A DNA stretch of 64,000 nucleotides from Ketobacter sp963922875 (GTDB lineage Bacteria > Pseudomonadota > Gammaproteobacteria > Pseudomonadales > Ketobacteraceae). Positions 8,331-16,761 of this stretch are shown in pieces. The stretch spans positions 62,001 to 126,000 of the forward strand of contig CAWUJH010000007.1 of the NCBI GenBank assembly GCA_963922875.1. The letters run 5' to 3'. Each line of letters starts with the position of its first letter. Position 1 is the stretch's first letter. A program made the translations under genes and the position numbers. The notes below the pieces were generated by a model. It made no database searches. It was given only the letters and a program-made list of their open reading frames with translations, and had not been told where the DNA came from.

Positions 8331-10075
8331 GGATTATTACCCTGCTGACCCCGCGCGATACCCAAATAACGCTCCAAGGCCCGCTCCATACCAAATAATT
8401 TATAGCGCAATGGTTGCTCCGCTGTGTCTAGCGGATTCTGCAATTTGGATGCGGCCGTCCATACGGCAATGGGGTCCGCATAAGGCGTGGCAGATGGTTT
8501 AAGCGGGAACTTAGGCTGGGCCGTGCCGGCAATTTTTTCCGCCCATTGATAACGGCTACCCACCACCGCGACCTGGGCGGCCGACGGTAACTTGGGCTGC
8601 TGTACCACCTTGGTCAGAAAACTCGCCAACACTTCTTGATCCTTATAACTTGCCGGTTGTTGACCCGGCTGCCCCGTGCCCAGAGGGTCGTTTATGGCTT
8701 TAAACACCTGCTGCCAAAACAAATCCTGATCCATACCCACGATAGCATCCATTCTCGCCTGCCATTTTTTAATGACGGCTGGCGTCAATACCTGATTCCA
8801 ATCAATTTCCGTTGGCTTCACGGCAACAGTGACGTCGGCCGTACCCGAAAGGTTAATGGCGATAATTTTAGCGTTATAGGTTCCTGCTGGCACTTTTTCA
8901 AAGGTCGCCATGCGCAGCGTACCAACATTTAACGGACCAAATACCACCTTCCCTGCACTATCCAGCAATTCAACCCTATAGGACTCCACTGCCCCCCCGG
9001 TAACAGGGGGTTGCCAGTAGACATTCACCTTGGTTTCGTAATAGCCAGCTTTGGCATTCGTTGGCACACCGGGTTTCGCCAAACCTGGGCCGGGTTTAAC
9101 CGGTGTGGCTTCCATCACCTGCACAGAGATGGTTTGAAATTCGGAACCGCCATCATTGGTGGCCGCGATTTTCACTAGATAACTGCCAGGTTCAACCTTG
9201 GTGGTAAAGCTCGCCTTTAAAATTGGGCTGAGCGCTATGTCCAAGGTTTCAATGGTTTCCATGGTTTGCCCATGGATGAGTTGCGCCTGATAAGACGTAA
9301 CAACACCACCATCACTTGGCGGATCCCAGGTTACTGAAACCAGCCCGTTGTCGGCACTGGCGTTGAGATTACGCGGTTTGCCTGGTTTCTTCGCAGCGCC
9401 AGCGTTCGATGACTTAGTTGAAATAACCCCACTACCGAACAAGCCTCCAAGTAGGCTGGCAATAATAACGCCCAACACAATAGCGGCCGACTTCTTCGGG
9501 TTATTTTCAACCCAACCCAGCGCCCGAGTGCAACAGCCTGCGCGGACACCCGTGGTGTCAGTATCGAAAGGTTCTATGGCGTTGATATAGCCATCAGCTC
9601 CCGCGTTGGCCTGCATAATCGCCTCTTTAGGGAGGGGAGCATAATCGCCACCATTAAGCCAAAAATTGCACCAGGCTTGCTTTTTGGCTTCTTCCGTTGG
9701 GTGATTGGTATCAAAATGCGGATCTATTACTTCGCCATTGTTATCACACGGGCCCAGCTCAAACATCTCTCCAGAAAGCAACCTAGCTTCCTGGCCGTTC
9801 GCGCCATGATAGTTAACCGTCACGATTCGGCCATAAGCCGCCTGAGGCGCTTGAGGAGCGTTGGCGGCCTGCGCAACATGGTTAGCTGCATTTAATGCAT
9901 CCTGCAAACTGCCACCGTTATCAAAGTAGGCTCGCCAACGAGCCAGCTTATCCGCTTGGGTACGATCCGTAAAACGCACGCCTCCAGTATCATCTTCTCC
10001 AGGAGGTCCATCTTCAAAAACGTCTTCGGGGACATCGTCACCCCCACCGGTATGATCAACATGCACATCTGGCAT
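8327..10075 (-). CDS. Membrane-anchored protein with two fibronectin type III domains, function unknown
   Basis: The 582-residue protein starts at ATG 10075, 8 bases after GGGGG; an ATG at 10090 lacks such a site. Residues 1-190 are acidic and soluble with several cysteines (including GCC). A transmembrane helix follows NNPKK (about 196-218, AAIVLGVIIASLLGGLFGSG), which predicts N-in/C-out topology. Two FN3-like beta domains follow (about 230-325, with SVTWDPPSDGGVVTSYQAQL; and 335-420, with NVYWQPPVTGGAVESYRVEL), then a helical C-terminus. It is the first gene of a coupled pair with the macro-like protein and diverges from the 10310 gene across about 235 bases. The pairing suggests a joint envelope-linked function, not identified. 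Confidence 0.78.
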   Translation of the reverse strand: MPDVHVDHTGGGDDVPEDVFEDGPPGEDDTGGVRFTDRTQADKLARWRAYFDNGGSLQDALNAANHVAQAANAPQAPQAAYGRIVTVNYHGANGQEARLLSGEMFELGPCDNNGEVIDPHFDTNHPTEEAKKQAWCNFWLNGGDYAPLPKEAIMQANAGADGYINAIEPFDTDTTGVRAGCCTRALGWVENNPKKSAAIVLGVIIASLLGGLFGSGVISTKSSNAGAAKKPGKPRNLNASADNGLVSVTWDPPSDGGVVTSYQAQLIHGQTMETIETLDIALSPILKASFTTKVEPGSYLVKIAATNDGGSEFQTISVQVMEATPVKPGPGLAKPGVPTNAKAGYYETKVNVYWQPPVTGGAVESYRVELLDSAGKVVFGPLNVGTLRMATFEKVPAGTYNAKIIAINLSGTADVTVAVKPTEIDWNQVLTPAVIKKWQARMDAIVGMDQDLFWQQVFKAINDPLGTGQPGQQPASYKDQEVLASFLTKVVQQPKLPSAAQVAVVGSRYQWAEKIAGTAQPKFPLKPSATPYADPIAVWTAASKLQNPLDTAEQPLRYKLFGMERALERYLGIARGQQGNNP

Positions 10076-10309
10076 TGTTATTGCCCCCATTGGAATTTAT
10101 TTAAGCCAAAGAAACCCGGTTAAAGCGACGCACGTCGATGGCGCAACATCACTAAAAAAAATCGCTCAAAATTCTGGTATATAGCCCGAGCATAACACGC
10201 ACGGCTTTTCAATCCACCCCCTTCAATAGCTGAAGAAAAATATTGGACTGACACAGAAGCTATAGGGCACACTACAATCAACGCTGAATCAGACGAGGCT
10301 ATAATTCCC
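10076..10309. promoter_or_regulatory. Divergent promoter region of the three-gene cassette
   Basis: This region separates two divergently oriented cassette genes, so both promoters should lie here. No long dyad is visible. On the plus strand a TATAAT hexamer (about 10299-10304) sits directly before the ATG, too close to act as that gene's -10 unless the transcript is nearly leaderless. Confidence 0.45.
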
Positions 10310-11386
10310 ATGAGTGATTACCCAAAACTGATTGATGGCAGTAACGAGGTGTATGGGTTACCCGTAATATACATCCCAAAATCGGCGTACTTATCGGCAA
10401 AATCCGATGCCAGCCAGCAAACCGCCATCATGGATCAGTATTACTGGAACCCACCCTACACACCACCCTCCATTCGCTCTATCCACCCCAAAAGTATTTA
10501 TGCCGTCATCCTCAACGACCTGACCTCTCCTATTATCGGGAGTGAGACCAATGCTGTTCACGGTTATCAAACCGGGCTTCCTGTGGTGTTGGACGACAAC
10601 GACAAACCACAACGCAAACCGGGACATAGCAGCGGCGATAAGACACTGGACTGGATCGATGCCGCGGCAGAAGATGAGCTCTCCAACATCGTCAGCGTGG
10701 GCAGTTATTCCTTTGCTCAGCACCTCACCTTCTTTCACGGCGCTGCCTATGTACTGAAGTTGAGCTTGACCGGTTACAGCAAAGAACTCTATATCAGCCT
10801 GCAGACCAATCAGCCCGGTGGCACCCTGTGGGCTTATAGCGCCATATATGATGCCAGAAAGGGGCCAAGCACCCAAAGTTTCTATGACACCACGGATGAC
10901 GATAAACACGAGTATGACGTGGACAAAATGGACTACAGTCAACACCTCACCAGTGGTTCTGTTTCGGTGACTGTCCGCTATGGCAAGAAAGAAAAGTACG
11001 ACACCTATTGTCTCTTCGTTTACGTTGAAGACGCTACTTTGGAGCAGAAATTAGCGGCCAGGGTAAAAAAAGTGGCAACCATGACCAAATCCGACGCCGA
11101 TGCCTATGTAACGTCTAAATTAGGAGGGCGAACCCAGGATGAAATCGCGGCATTCAAAAAACTGGTGGAAGACGCTCAGATAGCCCTGGTTTTAGCCATG
11201 TCTGAAGCGGAAAAAAAGGCTTTCATGACAACTTATAGTGAAGGCAGGACAGCCGCCGAGGTAAAGGCCTTCCAGGCTAATATAGCCCTTGCGAAAACAG
11301 CGTCCGCAGTGGCTCATGCAGCGCAAGATACCGCCGCGGAAATTGCTAGAATAATGTCCAGCCTTGGTAAGAAAGGGAAAAAGTGA
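10310..11386 (+). CDS. Unrecognised protein with duplicated C-terminal helical unit
   Basis: This 358-residue protein has no signal peptide and no family I recognise. Residues 1-245 look beta-rich (AAYVLKLSLTGYSKELYISL and SVSVTVRYGKKEKYDTYCLF are strand-like). The C-terminus holds two tandem copies of a helical unit of about 37 residues: 258-294 (MTKSDADAYVTSKLGGRTQD...) and 297-333 (MSEAEKKAFMTTYSEGRTAA...), both with a GRT-x(2)-E-(I/V)-x-AF core, followed by a lysine-rich end. It diverges from the FN3 and macro-like gene pair, and I infer that the three form one cassette. Confidence 0.75.
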   Translation: MSDYPKLIDGSNEVYGLPVIYIPKSAYLSAKSDASQQTAIMDQYYWNPPYTPPSIRSIHPKSIYAVILNDLTSPIIGSETNAVHGYQTGLPVVLDDNDKPQRKPGHSSGDKTLDWIDAAAEDELSNIVSVGSYSFAQHLTFFHGAAYVLKLSLTGYSKELYISLQTNQPGGTLWAYSAIYDARKGPSTQSFYDTTDDDKHEYDVDKMDYSQHLTSGSVSVTVRYGKKEKYDTYCLFVYVEDATLEQKLAARVKKVATMTKSDADAYVTSKLGGRTQDEIAAFKKLVEDAQIALVLAMSEAEKKAFMTTYSEGRTAAEVKAFQANIALAKTASAVAHAAQDTAAEIARIMSSLGKKGKK

Positions 11387-11532
11387 CAAAGGCACTGATT
11401 TCGCGGTAAGCGCTCTTTCGACCACACCTTATAAAGGGTAAAGGCATTGGGCATCGGTTACTGTGCTATTAGCTCACATTTAAACTTTTTATAAAGCTGT
11501 ATATTGTAAGTGATTAGTTGAGCACTAACATT

Positions 11533-11572
11533 CCGAAAGATTCGCCACGCAGAATAATAGCGAACCTTTCGG
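11533..11572. terminator. Inverted repeat between convergent genes
   Basis: CCGAAAGATTCGC (11533-11545) and GCGAACCTTTCGG (11560-11572) pair over 13 bases with one mismatch and a 14-base loop, just past the 3' end of the lipoprotein gene. There is no clear U-tract, so it may stabilise or attenuate rather than terminate. Confidence 0.45.
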
Positions 11573-11584
11573 CCTTCACAATCA

Positions 11585-12757
11585 CTATCGAAGAGTGAAA
11601 CCTACTGCAGTTATCGACTCCTCATCATTTATTAATAGAGTATCATTGGCCATCGACAGGAACCCACTTTTATCATACGACCACACTAGCGACAAAGTAG
11701 ATTTCTCTATCCCGTCAGTAAAATTAGTTCTAGGTGGAGAATTTTTACCCGAAACAAAAACCATATTTTTTGTTAATACCAAACCAACACCTATCTGATG
11801 TGCGTCATCTTCAATATATTTTTTCTGTTTAATTATTTCTCCAGTATCGAGACTTCTTTTTTGCAAAGCTGTTGACGTTAGCAAATACAAATTCTCTTTA
11901 TCAATAGCCATCTGCCATGCATTATCTACCGCTTGTTGCCAAACCAAGGATTCTAGACCCAAATCAAACTTGTATAACGTATTTTTGCAGACAAAATAAA
12001 CCGATCCAACCTCATCTACAATGGGCGCGGTCGTCATCCATATAAAATCACATGCCGGAACCCCAATTTTGGAAATCGTGTTCCCAGTTTTGCTATCCAA
12101 CACTAACAAACCTAGCTCTTCTTGATCAAAAGTTATTACTTTCCCATTATGAATCGTTAAAACTGTATTGGCTCGCCCTTGCAAGGGCACCTCCCATACA
12201 ACTTCACCACTAACAGTATTGAAAGCCTGAACCGAGCCATTCATTGGTCTTTGGAAAAACGCCAAATCAGCATCGAATTGAGGGAAATTCGTGAAAAAAT
12301 CAGTACCAAGCATTTCATTTCTATATTTTTCAGAAGCCCCATCTATCTTATTAAATCTGATCAAATGCTGGTTAGTGAGAGAATAAATCTCGTTTTTATG
12401 AAGCACAGGCGGTCCATAATCAAGAAAATCATTGTCCGCACTCCCTTGCCAAATTGACTCTCCGGAGTCTAGCTTTCCCGCCTCAATCCATTGCATTTCT
12501 GAAAAGTAATAGTTATTTTGGTCTGCAATGATTTGGGAGGTGCTGTAAGGATTAACAACCTCTCTTTCCCATTTAACTCGAAGACTACTTGGATCTATAT
12601 TTACATCAACGTAACCTGTATGTCGGTTGTTGCCTTGAAAGTTCGACCAAGCCAAACTGGACTGATCTATCTTACAGCTGGATACTAAAAGCGTAATAAA
12701 TCCCACCATTACGCACAGTGCAAGACTTGAGGTATGTTTTTGGTCCATCATTTTCAT
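11585..12757 (-). CDS. PQQ-like beta-propeller lipoprotein
   Basis: The 390-residue precursor has a lipoprotein signal with lipobox-like LVSSC. Repeated blades of the PQQ/quinoprotein-like type follow (FNTVSGEVVWEVPLQG, VLDSKTGNTISKIG, KFDLGLESLVWQQAV, RSLDTGEIIKQK). This fold is used by BamB-like scaffolds and many envelope proteins; nothing shows cofactor binding. It does not sit in a der/bam context, so it is not the housekeeping BamB. It is a single gene convergent with the cassette. Confidence 0.8.
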   Translation of the reverse strand: MKMMDQKHTSSLALCVMVGFITLLVSSCKIDQSSLAWSNFQGNNRHTGYVDVNIDPSSLRVKWEREVVNPYSTSQIIADQNNYYFSEMQWIEAGKLDSGESIWQGSADNDFLDYGPPVLHKNEIYSLTNQHLIRFNKIDGASEKYRNEMLGTDFFTNFPQFDADLAFFQRPMNGSVQAFNTVSGEVVWEVPLQGRANTVLTIHNGKVITFDQEELGLLVLDSKTGNTISKIGVPACDFIWMTTAPIVDEVGSVYFVCKNTLYKFDLGLESLVWQQAVDNAWQMAIDKENLYLLTSTALQKRSLDTGEIIKQKKYIEDDAHQIGVGLVLTKNMVFVSGKNSPPRTNFTDGIEKSTLSLVWSYDKSGFLSMANDTLLINDEESITAVGFTLR

Positions 12758-12885
12758 TCCCTTTGAAAAACATTTTTTTATGAAGTTTAAAAGACAATAT
12801 AATTTTTGAAAAATCCATGCTCCTTTGCAGCAATGAATTCCATACTATGATTAGTGACTATGATTTAAATTATAAATTCAGATAA
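12758..12885. other. AT-rich intergenic stretch
   Basis: Upstream of the lipoprotein gene; AT-rich, with no gene recognised. It presumably holds that gene's promoter. Confidence 0.4.
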
Positions 12886-13083
12886 CTAAACATTGAGCAA
12901 ATTGATTGTGCAACACCAATGCAGGCTTTTCAAGCGCGTAGTACTAAAAAGCCATTTTTCAGAATGGATTAGGATTATGCGCCAGCGTAGAAAACTTGTG
13001 GGAAGAGAATCTCTTATCAAATGGTAACTCAAACATATAAATTTTTCGAACTCACTGACGACATTTGTATCAAGCGAATACAC
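12886..13083 (-). pseudogene. Possible FitB/VapC PIN toxin remnant (N-terminal motif only)
   Basis: A GTG-initiated frame opens VYSLDTNVVSEFEK, very close to the MYLLDTNVVSEL start of FitB/VapC PIN ribonucleases, including the first active-site aspartate. After about 15 residues the resemblance ends and the frame stops at 65 codons, less than half of a PIN domain. A FitA-like fragment lies just upstream (13141-13236), in the right order and orientation. I read this as a decayed locus; chance similarity is possible because the motif is short. Confidence 0.4.
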
Positions 13084-13140
13084 CTATAGCTTAACCATTC
13101 TGCTTCCGCTCAAAACCTGAATCCTCACCAGCTGAACAGA

Positions 13141-13236
13141 TTGCTATTAATACGTCTATCAAGCTGCGTTTGGGAGCAAAGAAGTGCTTTCTCCAATATT
13201 TTTCGGCACTTAGCCTCGGCGGTTGTAACTTGCGGC
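13141..13236 (-). pseudogene. Possible FitA-like antitoxin fragment
   Basis: One minus-strand frame reads VTTAEAKCRKILEKALL, resembling the AEAExRxILExAL helix of FitA/VapB-type ribbon-helix-helix antitoxins. It has no start and ends at a stop about 18 codons later. It is only credible because the FitB-like DTNVVSE remnant lies immediately downstream. Confidence 0.3.
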
Positions 13237-13300
13237 CAAGAGACTAGCTGCTAGACGCCTCCACCGCTTTTTGAAACTTGGTGATGCGCGCCTGCTCTCA

Positions 13301-14860
13301 TCATTCAAATAAATCCAATTGCGATTCATCAACATTCTTGCGTCGTGACGTAGTTTTTGTTCTACCTGTCTGACTCCGTTTTCGTGAGCCATGACGTTCT
13401 CCAATAACCTTGGATGTTTGCACGAAGTTATGGTCACGGATATCTGTGAGCCGCTGTTTGGCAACTCTTGCGGCGTGCTGGTAGTCCACTAAGGGTGCAG
13501 GATAATCTTTACCAATCACCAAGCCAAAGTGTGCTTGCTGGCGGCTGCCCATTTTCCAGGGTTCGTGAATCCAATGACGGCTGACATTATCCAGCTCGGG
13601 AACCCAACGGCGGATAAATTTGCCAGTGGGATCTAAGCGTTGTGCTTGCAATGTTGGGTTGTAAATACGGGGGATGTTAATTCCCGTGGTTCCAGCTTGC
13701 ATTTGAATCTGCGGGTAATGAATCCCTGGTTCGTAGTCGGTAAATAAACGGGCCAACCAGAGTGCTACTGGCTGCCAGGGCAACCACAAAGGGTAGCAGG
13801 CAATCGACACCAACATGGCGCGCATCCGAAAATTTATCCAACCGTGACAATGCAAATAGCGCATGCAGGCGTCCACCATGGGCCAACCGGTACGGCCATT
13901 CTGCCAAGCCTCGAAATAAGCCGTTTCCATAACCCGTTGTAAAGAAGCCATCGCGGGATGCAAATTGCGCCATTCTATATCTGGTTGATCTTCCAACTTC
14001 TGAATAAAGTGGCAGTGCCACCACAGTCGTGACTCGAACGCAGCAAGACTGTTTTCCCAATAGAGCGAAGGAGCCTGAGCTTGAGCGAGGGTTAGTCGCT
14101 CGAACACTTCTTTCAAACTAACGCAGCCATAGGCAAGATAGGTGCTAAGCCTGGAACACGCGCTTTCAGCGGTTAACGGTGAGCTGATGGAACCGCGATA
14201 ATGTTCGCCCCGCAGGGTCATAAAACTGTTTAATACCGCCAAGGCGCGACGCCGCCCCCCAGCTTGGCGGTAAAAACAGGGTCGGGGGTCTTGGGCGATA
14301 TTCTTGGGCCATCCCTCTTCTGTTATTGGTAACGAGGATGCTAGCGGCATTCGGGTATTTGCCCATTCAATGCCCGTTGGTACATTGGTTAACGGGGTGT
14401 GCACGTAATGATGCCAATATTTGGCCCAATCATCTCGGCTATGACGGCCTTTTTCTTTTGAGGCGCGCCTTACACCGAATTGTGGATACTCGTGCCACTC
14501 CTGACCCTGGGCTTCACACCAGGCTCGCACGGCGCGATCCCGTTGGAAAGTCCAATGGTTTCCGGTTTCTTCGTGGCTGTGTAAATCAAACCGCCCCCAG
14601 CGGTTACGCAGTTGCTGCATGACCTCAGTAGCTTCACCTGCCACGACAAGCATTTGACCGCCAAGGCAAGCCACCTGCTGTTGAAGATCTTCCACCGATT
14701 CCCGTACAAATGCCCACTGGCGTTCACTGGTGTCGGGCAACTGCCAGTAAGCGGTTTCAACAATATAAAGGCATAACAGCGAACCCCGTGACGCCGCTGT
14801 GGCCAATGGGACGTGATCGTGAATGCGCAAATCGCGCTTAAACCACACCACTTGCAGCAT
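13301..14860 (-). CDS. Deoxyribodipyrimidine photolyase / cryptochrome
   Basis: The 519-residue protein begins with the antenna-binding domain hallmark VVWFKRDLRIHDHVPL and has the FAD domain signatures (RLSTYLAYGCVSLKEVFERL, ESRLWWHCHFIQKL, TGWPMVDACMRYLHCHGWIN and FRMRAML, FTDYEPGIHYPQIQMQAGTTG, RRWVPEL, YPAPLVDY). It repairs UV-induced pyrimidine dimers using blue light. A lysine/arginine-rich tail of about 40 residues follows the FAD domain and may contact DNA. It is the last gene of an operon with an Fe-S photolyase and a DUF2256 protein; its start overlaps the preceding small ORF in TAATG. Confidence 0.93.
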   Translation of the reverse strand: MLQVVWFKRDLRIHDHVPLATAASRGSLLCLYIVETAYWQLPDTSERQWAFVRESVEDLQQQVACLGGQMLVVAGEATEVMQQLRNRWGRFDLHSHEETGNHWTFQRDRAVRAWCEAQGQEWHEYPQFGVRRASKEKGRHSRDDWAKYWHHYVHTPLTNVPTGIEWANTRMPLASSLPITEEGWPKNIAQDPRPCFYRQAGGRRRALAVLNSFMTLRGEHYRGSISSPLTAESACSRLSTYLAYGCVSLKEVFERLTLAQAQAPSLYWENSLAAFESRLWWHCHFIQKLEDQPDIEWRNLHPAMASLQRVMETAYFEAWQNGRTGWPMVDACMRYLHCHGWINFRMRAMLVSIACYPLWLPWQPVALWLARLFTDYEPGIHYPQIQMQAGTTGINIPRIYNPTLQAQRLDPTGKFIRRWVPELDNVSRHWIHEPWKMGSRQQAHFGLVIGKDYPAPLVDYQHAARVAKQRLTDIRDHNFVQTSKVIGERHGSRKRSQTGRTKTTSRRKNVDESQLDLFE

Positions 14861-14973
14861 TAGTTGGATTCGATAATCGGCACGATGGGAGCTGGATAGT
14901 TTTGCAAAAGCTGGCCACCGGCTTGATGAATCTGAATTTCTGTTAATGAGACGTTACTTAAACGCTGTTGCAT
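14860..14973 (-). CDS. Possible 37-residue ORF between DUF2256 and photolyase
   Basis: ATG 14973 to TAA 14860 encodes MQQRLSNVSLTEIQIHQAGG...YPAPIVPIIESN. It overlaps the 3' end of the DUF2256 gene in another frame, and its stop overlaps the photolyase ATG (TAATG). The YPAPIV string matches the C-terminal photolyase motif YPAPIVD, so this may be a fragment of a former photolyase-family gene rather than a functional peptide. The tight coupling would at least help reinitiation on the photolyase. Confidence 0.35.
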   Translation of the reverse strand: MQQRLSNVSLTEIQIHQAGGQLLQNYPAPIVPIIESN

Positions 14974-15143
14974 CCAAACTCGTCTTCCACCGATCCTGCG
15001 GCGCACAGATTTTTAGTTTTCGCTGAGCGCTTACAACGTTCACTGCAAAAGCGTACTTCCTGCCAACACCGTTGCCATTTCTTGCGCCAACTGAATGGGC
15101 GACCGCAATGCACACAATTCTTTGCAGGTAAGTTCGTCTTCAT
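14958..15143 (-). CDS. DUF2256 small zinc-ribbon-like protein
   Basis: The 61-residue protein has the DUF2256 pattern: NLPAKNCVHCGRPFSWRKKW followed by WQEVRFCSERCKR, with two CxxC/CxxxC cysteine pairs likely binding zinc. Its function is unknown, but DUF2256 genes commonly sit beside photolyase/cryptochrome genes, as here. The ATG overlaps the stop of the Fe-S photolyase gene (ATGA), so it is coupled to it. Confidence 0.88.
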   Translation of the reverse strand: MKTNLPAKNCVHCGRPFSWRKKWQRCWQEVRFCSERCKRSAKTKNLCAAGSVEDEFGCNSV

Positions 15144-16669
15144 AGGTTATCTAGCTGGCTGAGCAGCCCTCCGGCGCGAGCAATCACCTTGCGTTGTTCT
15201 TCTTCACCGAGCTTATCGAAGGCACGATACACCAAGCCCATACGAGGATTCTTTTCGAGTAAATCGCGGTGACGATGCAGAAAATGCCAATACAAACTGT
15301 TGAACGGGCAGCTATCGGATTCGCTACGTGTTTTCACGTCGTAGTGGCAATCCTTGCAGTAATTCGACATCTTATTAATGTAGTTGCCCGATGCCGCATA
15401 AGGCTTGCTACCTAAGTAGCCACCATCGGCATGCATCACCATGCCTAGGGTATTGGGCAGTTCCACCCAATCATAGGCATCGGCGTATACCGCCAAATAC
15501 CAATCGCAAATTTCTTGCGGAGTAATGCCTGTCAACAAGGCAAAATTACCCGTCACCATCAGGCGTTGAATATGATGGGCGTAAGCATGATTAAGGGTGT
15601 TTGATACGCAATCCGCCACGCAGGCCATTTTGGTATCGCCATCCCAGTAGAACCTAGGCAATGCACGATTATTGTTGAAGTAATTTTGGCTGGCGTATGC
15701 GGGCATTGTTAACCAATAAATACCCCGCACGTATTCACGCCAGCCGATGATCTGGCGAATAAAACCCTCTGCAGAATTAAGCGGGATATTGTTGTTCTGG
15801 TAGGCCTCAATCACCGCGTCGCACACTTCCTTGGGCGTCAACAGTCCGCAATTGATGTACGGTGATAATACACTGTGAAATAACCGAGATTCGCCTTTCA
15901 CTAAGGCATCTTGATAATCGCCGAAATATGGCAGCCCTTGTTCTATAAAAAACCTCAGTGCTTCCAGCGCTTGATCCCGGGTTGTGGCCCATTGGAAATG
16001 ATCCAGTGTACCCAGGTGATGGCTAAAGCAACGTTTCACTAGATCAACCACTGCTTTGTCAGTAGCATCCCGAGTGAAGATTGGGGGGGTTGGCAGCGGA
16101 GGTTCGCCTTTCCAGCGTTTCCGATTGTCGGCATCAAAATTCCAGGCATCTCCTTCTGGCTGATCGCCCTTCATTAAATAGCCAGTGTTGCGTCGCATCT
16201 CGCGATAGAAGAATTCCATGCGCAATTCTTTACGCCCCTTTGCCCAATCATTAAATGTTTGTGTATTGCAAAAGAAGCGATCGTCTTCGTACACTTTCAC
16301 GGGAATGCCTAAGGCCTCTTCCCATTCGCTATCTATTGAATGTTGCAGGCGATATTCACCGCACTGAGTGATGACGAGCTGTTGAGGGGAATGAGCACGG
16401 CATTCACATTGCATTACATCGAGCAGGCTTTGGCAGCGGGAATCAGGATCATACTCATAGTAAGCCACCTGCCAACCCACGGCTTTGAGGGAATCGGAAA
16501 AGTGACGCATTGCACTGAAAAGAAAGGCGATTTTTTGCTGATGATGGGGAACATAGGACGCTTCGGCAGCGACTTCAGCCATCACAATACGATCTTTACT
16601 TTTGTCCAAAACACGCAAGCTGGCCAAGTCCGAATGCAGCTGGTCGCCGAGTATTAAACCAATTTTCAT
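15140..16669 (-). CDS. Fe-S cluster photolyase of the PhrB / (6-4) type
   Basis: The 509-residue protein matches the deoxyribodipyrimidine photolyase-related (FeS-BCP) family, whose Agrobacterium member PhrB repairs (6-4) photoproducts. It opens with IGLILGDQLHSDL. Candidate [4Fe-4S] cysteines are C350 (or C354), C438, C441 and C454, the same spacing as in PhrB. Also present are NHAYAHHIQRLMV (conserved His near 366), WVELPNTLGMVMHADGG and SKPYAASGNYINKMS. It is the first gene of a minus-strand operon with DUF2256 and a classical photolyase, so the operon covers two classes of UV lesion. Confidence 0.92.
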   Translation of the reverse strand: MKIGLILGDQLHSDLASLRVLDKSKDRIVMAEVAAEASYVPHHQQKIAFLFSAMRHFSDSLKAVGWQVAYYEYDPDSRCQSLLDVMQCECRAHSPQQLVITQCGEYRLQHSIDSEWEEALGIPVKVYEDDRFFCNTQTFNDWAKGRKELRMEFFYREMRRNTGYLMKGDQPEGDAWNFDADNRKRWKGEPPLPTPPIFTRDATDKAVVDLVKRCFSHHLGTLDHFQWATTRDQALEALRFFIEQGLPYFGDYQDALVKGESRLFHSVLSPYINCGLLTPKEVCDAVIEAYQNNNIPLNSAEGFIRQIIGWREYVRGIYWLTMPAYASQNYFNNNRALPRFYWDGDTKMACVADCVSNTLNHAYAHHIQRLMVTGNFALLTGITPQEICDWYLAVYADAYDWVELPNTLGMVMHADGGYLGSKPYAASGNYINKMSNYCKDCHYDVKTRSESDSCPFNSLYWHFLHRHRDLLEKNPRMGLVYRAFDKLGEEEQRKVIARAGGLLSQLDNL

Positions 16670-16761
16670 AGGTTATGCAGCAATTAGGTTATTTAGCAGA
16701 AGAGTTTACTCAGGTTGCTATAACCCTGCCAAGCGGCGTCCAGTTTTGGTCTAGAAGAATA

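Noticed and set aside
7680..8348. 222-codon plus-strand frame antisense to the macro-like protein gene
   Set aside because: Composition and lack of start signals fit a shadow; the minus-strand frame is longer, coupled to its neighbour and has domain motifs.
10391..10945. 184-codon minus-strand frame opposite the third cassette gene
   Set aside because: Antisense shadow of a longer gene with plausible domain structure; no ribosome-binding site.
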